From Patescibacteria group bacterium (GTDB taxonomy: Bacteria > Patescibacteriota > Minisyncoccia > UBA6257 > 02-FULL-45-10c): 24,830 nucleotides of DNA. Both the position numbers and the translations under genes were made by a program. Shown here one piece after another: positions 21,496 to 24,830 of the stretch. The stretch lies in the NCBI GenBank assembly GCA_018896875.1, contig JAHILT010000026.1:1-24830 (forward strand). Reading direction: 5' to 3'. The notes below the pieces were generated by a model. The model ran no database searches, was not told the origin of the DNA, and saw nothing but the letters and a program-made list of their open reading frames with translations. The first letter of the stretch is position 1. Every line of letters begins with the position of its first letter.

Positions 21496-21521
21496 AAAAA
21501 CTCCCCTTACGGGGAGTTTTT
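21496..21521 (+). terminator. Terminator of the surface-protein gene
   Basis: AAAAACTCCCC, loop TTAC, GGGGAGTTTTT: an 11-bp stem with a T-run. Confidence 0.92.
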
Positions 21522-21530
21522 GTTTTAAAT

Positions 21531-21560
21531 TTGATTTTATCTATTGAAATCTGTTAAAAT
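21531..21560 (+). promoter_or_regulatory. Promoter of the TPR gene, now separated from it by an inserted element
   Basis: TTGATT (21531-21536), 18 bases, then TAAAAT (21555-21560) with an extended TG. The -10 ends six bases before ATGAAT at 21567, the same spacing as the leaderless thpR promoter. Confidence 0.5.
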
Positions 21561-21566
21561 ATCTAA

Positions 21567-21641
21567 ATGAATCCCACACATAACAAAGACAAACACTTTG
21601 TTTTTATTGGGAAAAGTCGCATAGTCAATAAAAATTTATAA
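21567..21641 (+). CDS. Possible 24-aa leader peptide inside the MITE-like element
   Basis: ATGAATCCC opens a 24-codon frame (MNPTHNKDKHFVFIGKSRIV...) ending in TAA, six bases after a -10 box, so it would be translated if the transcript is leaderless. It is most likely a by-product of the insertion; the function is unknown. Confidence 0.25.
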   Translation: MNPTHNKDKHFVFIGKSRIVNKNL

Positions 21642-21709
21642 ATTGAATATAAAAATAACAAGGTCAGAGAAAGCTTTGTTTTCCAGTCTTTGTTATGTGT
21701 GGGATGAAT
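21567..21709. mobile_element. MITE-like element at the start of the TPR gene
   Basis: A 20-bp perfect inverted repeat: ATCCCACACATAACAAAGAC (21571-21590) and its reverse complement (21686-21705). Taking CCC as the end, the element is 21573-21703 (131 bp), flanked by identical ATGAAT (21567-21572 and 21704-21709), like a 6-bp target duplication. No transposase frame fits inside. Related ends lie in the desulfurase gene at 10720-10743. Confidence 0.6.
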
Positions 21710-22486
21710 AAAAAAATATTAATTATAGTTTTGTTGGTAATTTTATTATCTGTAGTTTTTTGGTTTATTTGGGAAGATTTGAAAACAGAGAATGATAATA
21801 TTATTTCTTCTGGAGAACAAACTGTAGGTGGAGTTACTTATGGAATAGCTACAACAACTTTCGATATTGATATAAGCGTGGAAGATAATGTTTTATTCAA
21901 AAAGACGGCTTTAGAAATAGCAGATATGCCTATAATTTTTTCTGTTCAAACAACAAAGGAGAACAAAGAAAAAAATAGCAAAAGAATTGAAGAAATAAAT
22001 AATCAAATTAAAGAAGATTATCAGCATTTAGATCTATTATTAGAAGCTGGGTCTTTAAGGCAGGTCGTTGGTGATTATGAAGGCGCAGTAAGGACATGGG
22101 AGTTCGCTAGTGCTGTTTTTCCTAAGAATTACACTTCTTTTCAAAACACAGGATTTGTGTATGGCTTTTATTTAAAAGATTATGATAAGTCGGAAGAAAA
22201 TTATTTGAAATCTTTGGAAAATGATCCTACTAATATTCAAGTATATTTAGATTTAGTTGATATTTATACTTTTAGTAATCAAATGGAAAAAATTCCTGTC
22301 TTTTTAAAGACGAGTCTTAAAAACATCGGACACAGCAATCAGTTGTTCTTAAAAGCGAGTTTGGCAAAATATTATGTTGATATTAAGGACAACACTAATG
22401 CCATTAAATATTATGAAGAAGTTTTAGCTGGCGATCCGTCAAACGAAGACATCAAGCAGGAGATAGAAAGATTGAAGACATTATAG
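21704..22486 (+). CDS. Membrane-anchored TPR-repeat protein
   Basis: The N-terminal anchor (MNKKILIIVLLVILLSVVFW) would place the rest outside the membrane. The C-terminal half holds about three TPR-like helix pairs (GDYEGAVRTWEFASAVFPKN, KDYDKSEENYLKSLENDPTN, DNTNAIKYYEEVLAGDPSNE), pointing to protein-protein contacts. Coiled-coil Lys/Glu helices precede them. The start is given as ATG 21704 (MNKK, a typical anchor start). ATG 21695 (MCGMNKK) is in frame but arises only from the arm of an inserted palindrome. The start codon lies in the 3' arm of the 20-bp inverted repeat, so it could be hidden in a hairpin. It lies downstream of the surface protein, with its own promoter. Confidence 0.82.
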   Translation: MNKKILIIVLLVILLSVVFWFIWEDLKTENDNIISSGEQTVGGVTYGIATTTFDIDISVEDNVLFKKTALEIADMPIIFSVQTTKENKEKNSKRIEEINNQIKEDYQHLDLLLEAGSLRQVVGDYEGAVRTWEFASAVFPKNYTSFQNTGFVYGFYLKDYDKSEENYLKSLENDPTNIQVYLDLVDIYTFSNQMEKIPVFLKTSLKNIGHSNQLFLKASLAKYYVDIKDNTNAIKYYEEVLAGDPSNEDIKQEIERLKTL

Positions 22487-22491
22487 AATTT

Positions 22492-22519
22492 AAAAACTTC
22501 TTTAATGAGGGGAGTTTTT
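22492..22519 (+). terminator. Terminator of the TPR gene
   Basis: AAAAACTTC pairs with GGAGTTTTT (one T-G pair) and the stem ends in a T-run. It lies five bases after the TPR stop codon. Confidence 0.75.
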
Positions 22520-22551
22520 GTTTGGATGGGTAAGTGTGCGGATGACGGATT

Positions 22552-23688
22552 TTAAATTTTTAAATAAACGTTTTCAGTTTCTTTTATCATTCTTTCTAAT
22601 CCAAATTTTTCTTTGACTACTTCTTTGGCTTTTTTTGCCAATTCTTTAGCAATAGGTTGGTTTTCTATAAGACCACCAATGGCTTTTGCTAAAGCTTCGG
22701 GATTTTTCTGAGCTACCATTAAGCCATTTTCGTGGTTTTTGATAAGTTCGGGCATTCCTCCTGCTTCTGTTATTACAATTGGAAGCTCAGCAGACATAGC
22801 TTCTAATAAAATATAAGGAAGACCTTCTTTTATTGAAGACATCACGAATATATCAAAAGCTTTTAAATATATAGAATCATTGCCAGTTGGTGGAATAATA
22901 AAGAATCTATTATTTAGTTTTACCTGCCCGGTCAGGGATTTTTTTATTTTTGATTTTAAATTTTTATATTCTGTTCCTTCTCCAATAATAAAAAAATAGG
23001 CGTTTGGAATTGATTTAGCTGTTGCAATGAATGTCTCGTAATTTTTTTCTTTGACCAATCTTCCGATTGAGCCTATCCATGGCCAGTTATCATTAAATTT
23101 TAAATTTTTAATTTTAAATTTTAAATTAGTACGTGCTTCGTTCTTTTTTAAAAATTTTATATTATCATTGACGCCATTGTGAATTATAGATAGTTTTTCC
23201 CTAGGACAGATATCGTTTTCAATAGCTAGTTTGTAATCATATTCTGACACACAAATTATTTTATCTTGGAATTTAGCCGAAATTTTATGAAGGAACATAT
23301 AAAAAGTACGTGAAAACCAATCTAATTCGTTGGTATGATTAAAGACCCATCCATGAGCGGTGAATATTACTGTGATAGGTGATATATGATGTGCAGAATT
23401 GTATATTGCGACAGCAATAGATCCGATAACTCCAGCCTTAGAACTATTTAAATGAATAATGTCTGGTTTTTCTTTTTTTAATATTTTTACTAATTCAAAA
23501 ACAGCTATCCAGTCATTTAAGAATAACAGCCAAGGATATGTTTTATTGGAGAGATGTTTGATGTCTGTTCGTCCGTAAATAATTTTTGCTTCAAATTTTT
23601 CTTTATCTAAATTTTCCGTTAAGTCTTTAATATATTTTTGAGCCCCCCCTATTCCGCTTTTAGTTAGAATGTATAAGATTTTAATCAT
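22552..23688 (-). CDS. Glycosyltransferase family 4 (GT-B fold)
   Basis: This retaining GT-B glycosyltransferase likely builds a surface glycan or glycolipid in the cytoplasm; donor and acceptor are unknown. The N-terminal Rossmann domain has the GT4 loop SGIGGAQKYI (11-20). The hinge motif IIHNGVN lies near 168-174, the phosphate-binding SIGRLVKEKN at 207-216, and the EX7E motif E288 to E296 in KEGLPYILLEAM. The 378-aa length is normal. Two repeat-derived stretches are in frame: LKFKIKNLKFND (189-200) and KSLTGQVKL (250-258), the latter from the CCCTGACCGGGCAGG palindrome. It is divergent from another GT4 gene with a 54-base gap. Confidence 0.92.
   Translation of the reverse strand: MIKILYILTKSGIGGAQKYIKDLTENLDKEKFEAKIIYGRTDIKHLSNKTYPWLLFLNDWIAVFELVKILKKEKPDIIHLNSSKAGVIGSIAVAIYNSAHHISPITVIFTAHGWVFNHTNELDWFSRTFYMFLHKISAKFQDKIICVSEYDYKLAIENDICPREKLSIIHNGVNDNIKFLKKNEARTNLKFKIKNLKFNDNWPWIGSIGRLVKEKNYETFIATAKSIPNAYFFIIGEGTEYKNLKSKIKKSLTGQVKLNNRFFIIPPTGNDSIYLKAFDIFVMSSIKEGLPYILLEAMSAELPIVITEAGGMPELIKNHENGLMVAQKNPEALAKAIGGLIENQPIAKELAKKAKEVVKEKFGLERMIKETENVYLKI
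22923..22937 (-). repeat. Intragenic palindromic repeat in the GT4 gene
   Basis: The minus strand reads CCCTGACCGGGCAGG, one or two bases different from the copies in tsaD and the GT2 gene. It is read here in a third frame as SLTGQV, in a loop between strands. Confidence 0.75.
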
Positions 23689-23694
23689 AATTCA

Positions 23695-23730
23695 ACTATA
23701 TAACAATTTATATGCTTAATTTGTTATAAT
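23695..23730. promoter_or_regulatory. Divergent promoters of the two GT4 genes
   Basis: On plus, TGTTATAAT (23722-23730) is an extended -10 that ends 12 bases before ATG 23743. On minus, TGTTATATA (23697-23705) ends 8 bases before the other ATG at 23688. Both predict leaders of at most a few bases. No strong -35 boxes were seen. Confidence 0.6.
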
Positions 23731-23742
23731 ATTACTACATTT

Positions 23743-24830
23743 ATGAACATAGCTCTATTCACGTTTGCTTATAATCCTTTTGAAGGAGGAGCGGAAGTTG
23801 CCGCTCGAGAAATAGTTAATCGTTTAAAACAACGAGATTTTACTATTTTTACATATAAGTTTAATAGGAAATGGCTTTCTTCAGAAAAAGGAGTAAATTA
23901 TGAATTAGTTAGATTAGGGAAGGGGGTATCAGTTAAAGAAGGTGATAATGGCACACAAAAATATTATGGAAGGATTTGGAGCAAAATTTATTATATTTAT
24001 AAAGCATGGCAGGAAGCAGAGAAGAGACATCAACAAAAAAGATTTAATGTTATTTGGGCGCTAATGGCTTCTTATGGAGGCGTTGCCGCTTTGCTTTTTA
24101 AATTAAATCATCCGAAAATTCCATTGCTTTTGACCCTACAAGAAGGAGATAGTGAAAAATATTTAATATTTGGAAAGCTTGGTTTAGTGGGATGGTTTGG
24201 TAAAAAAATTATTAAAAAAGCAGATATGATTCAGTGTATTAGTCATTATTTAGCTGATTTCGCTAAGAAAAGAGGAGCAAAATGTCCGATTGAGGTTGTT
24301 CCGAATGGTGTGGATATAGAAATTTTTCAAAACAAATATAGCAATCTAGAAATAAAAGCCATAAGAGATAACTTAGAATTAAAAGATGACTATATTGTTT
24401 TGACTACCTCACGCTTAGTGTATAAAAATGGTATGGATATTTTAATAGAAGCTATTGCGAAGCTAAAAGAAAAAAAATCAAATATAAAGCTTTTGATTAT
24501 TGGCGATGGACCGGAATTAAAAAACTTACGACAAACGACAAACAACTTACAACTTAAAAATAATGTTTCATTCTTAGGGCACATTCCTCAAAAAGACCTG
24601 CCTCTTTATTTTAGAGTGGCTGATGTTTTTGCGAGACCGTCTCGTTCTGAGGGACTAGGTAATTCTTTCCTAGAGGCGATGGCTGCGGGAATTCCTACTA
24701 TTGGCACATCAGTGGGTGGAATTGTGGATTTTCTTATTGATAATAAAACAGGATTTATTTCTAAAGTAGAAGCCCCAAATGATTTAGCAGAAAAGATTGA
24801 TTATGTTTTAACTCATTTTGATGAAAGAGA
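23743..24830 (+). CDS. Glycosyltransferase family 4 (3' end outside window)
   Basis: ATG 23743 opens a frame that runs past the window edge (362 codons visible). GT-B marks: N-terminal loop NPFEGGAEVAAREIV (about residues 11-25), VPNGVDIEIF near 187-196, LTTSRLVYKNGMDIL near 218-232, IIGDGPELKNL near 249-259, and the EX7E motif in RSEGLGNSFLEAMAAG. It probably acts in the same surface-glycan pathway as the divergent GT4 gene. LRQTTNNLQLKNN near residue 259 is an AT-rich, low-complexity stretch. Very little of the C-terminal helix should be missing. Confidence 0.92.
   Translation, partial: MNIALFTFAYNPFEGGAEVAAREIVNRLKQRDFTIFTYKFNRKWLSSEKGVNYELVRLGKGVSVKEGDNGTQKYYGRIWSKIYYIYKAWQEAEKRHQQKRFNVIWALMASYGGVAALLFKLNHPKIPLLLTLQEGDSEKYLIFGKLGLVGWFGKKIIKKADMIQCISHYLADFAKKRGAKCPIEVVPNGVDIEIFQNKYSNLEIKAIRDNLELKDDYIVLTTSRLVYKNGMDILIEAIAKLKEKKSNIKLLIIGDGPELKNLRQTTNNLQLKNNVSFLGHIPQKDLPLYFRVADVFARPSRSEGLGNSFLEAMAAGIPTIGTSVGGIVDFLIDNKTGFISKVEAPNDLAEKIDYVLTHFDER

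Overview
This AT-rich window looks like a Candidate Phyla Radiation (Patescibacteria, Parcubacteria-like) chromosome. The signs are an AspRS that has lost its GAD domain, a divergent bL27, no recognisable Shine-Dalgarno sequence at any gene start, a large secreted protein with a peptidoglycan-binding domain that resembles a CPR surface-layer protein, many small proteins of unknown function, and palindromic repeats sitting inside genes. That assignment is inference. The standard genetic code fits, and none of the 19 complete genes stops with TGA.

Layout: 1-2905 is a minus-strand translation block: tsaD (cut by the left edge), aspS, a hypothetical gene and tRNA-Glu(UUC). 3222-4748 is a membrane glycosyltransferase on plus. 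4834-6664 is a minus-strand operon (hypothetical gene, def, fmt) that makes and removes the N-formyl group of initiator Met. It is divergent from thpR (6684-7256), across a 19-bp gap that holds both promoters. 7568-8812 is an S41 C-terminal processing protease, which shares a bidirectional terminator with rpmA. Then come a 57-aa membrane protein, a cysteine desulfurase interrupted by at least three in-frame insertions, a secreted helical protein and a small acidic membrane protein. ClpB follows behind a CIRCE operator (HrcA control), then a polytopic membrane protein and a winged-helix regulator. 17509-17769 holds a candidate attenuator-like RNA and a separate promoter for the 1202-aa surface protein. 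After that are a TPR protein and two divergent GT4 glycosyltransferases, the second cut by the right edge.

The most unusual content is repetitive. (1) Three intergenic copies of a 133-144 nt element share a conserved core. Each is enclosed by an outer stem whose sequence differs in every copy while pairing is kept, and one internal hairpin shows compensatory changes; this looks like an uncharacterised structured RNA or structured mobile element. (2) Short palindromes recur inside tsaD, both large glycosyltransferase types, the desulfurase and the secreted protein. They are always in frame and are read in different frames in different genes. (3) A MITE-like element with CCCACACATAA ends and apparent 6-bp target duplications lies across the start of the TPR gene, and a minimal copy adds ten codons to the desulfurase. 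(4) Several genes appear to be transcribed leaderless.
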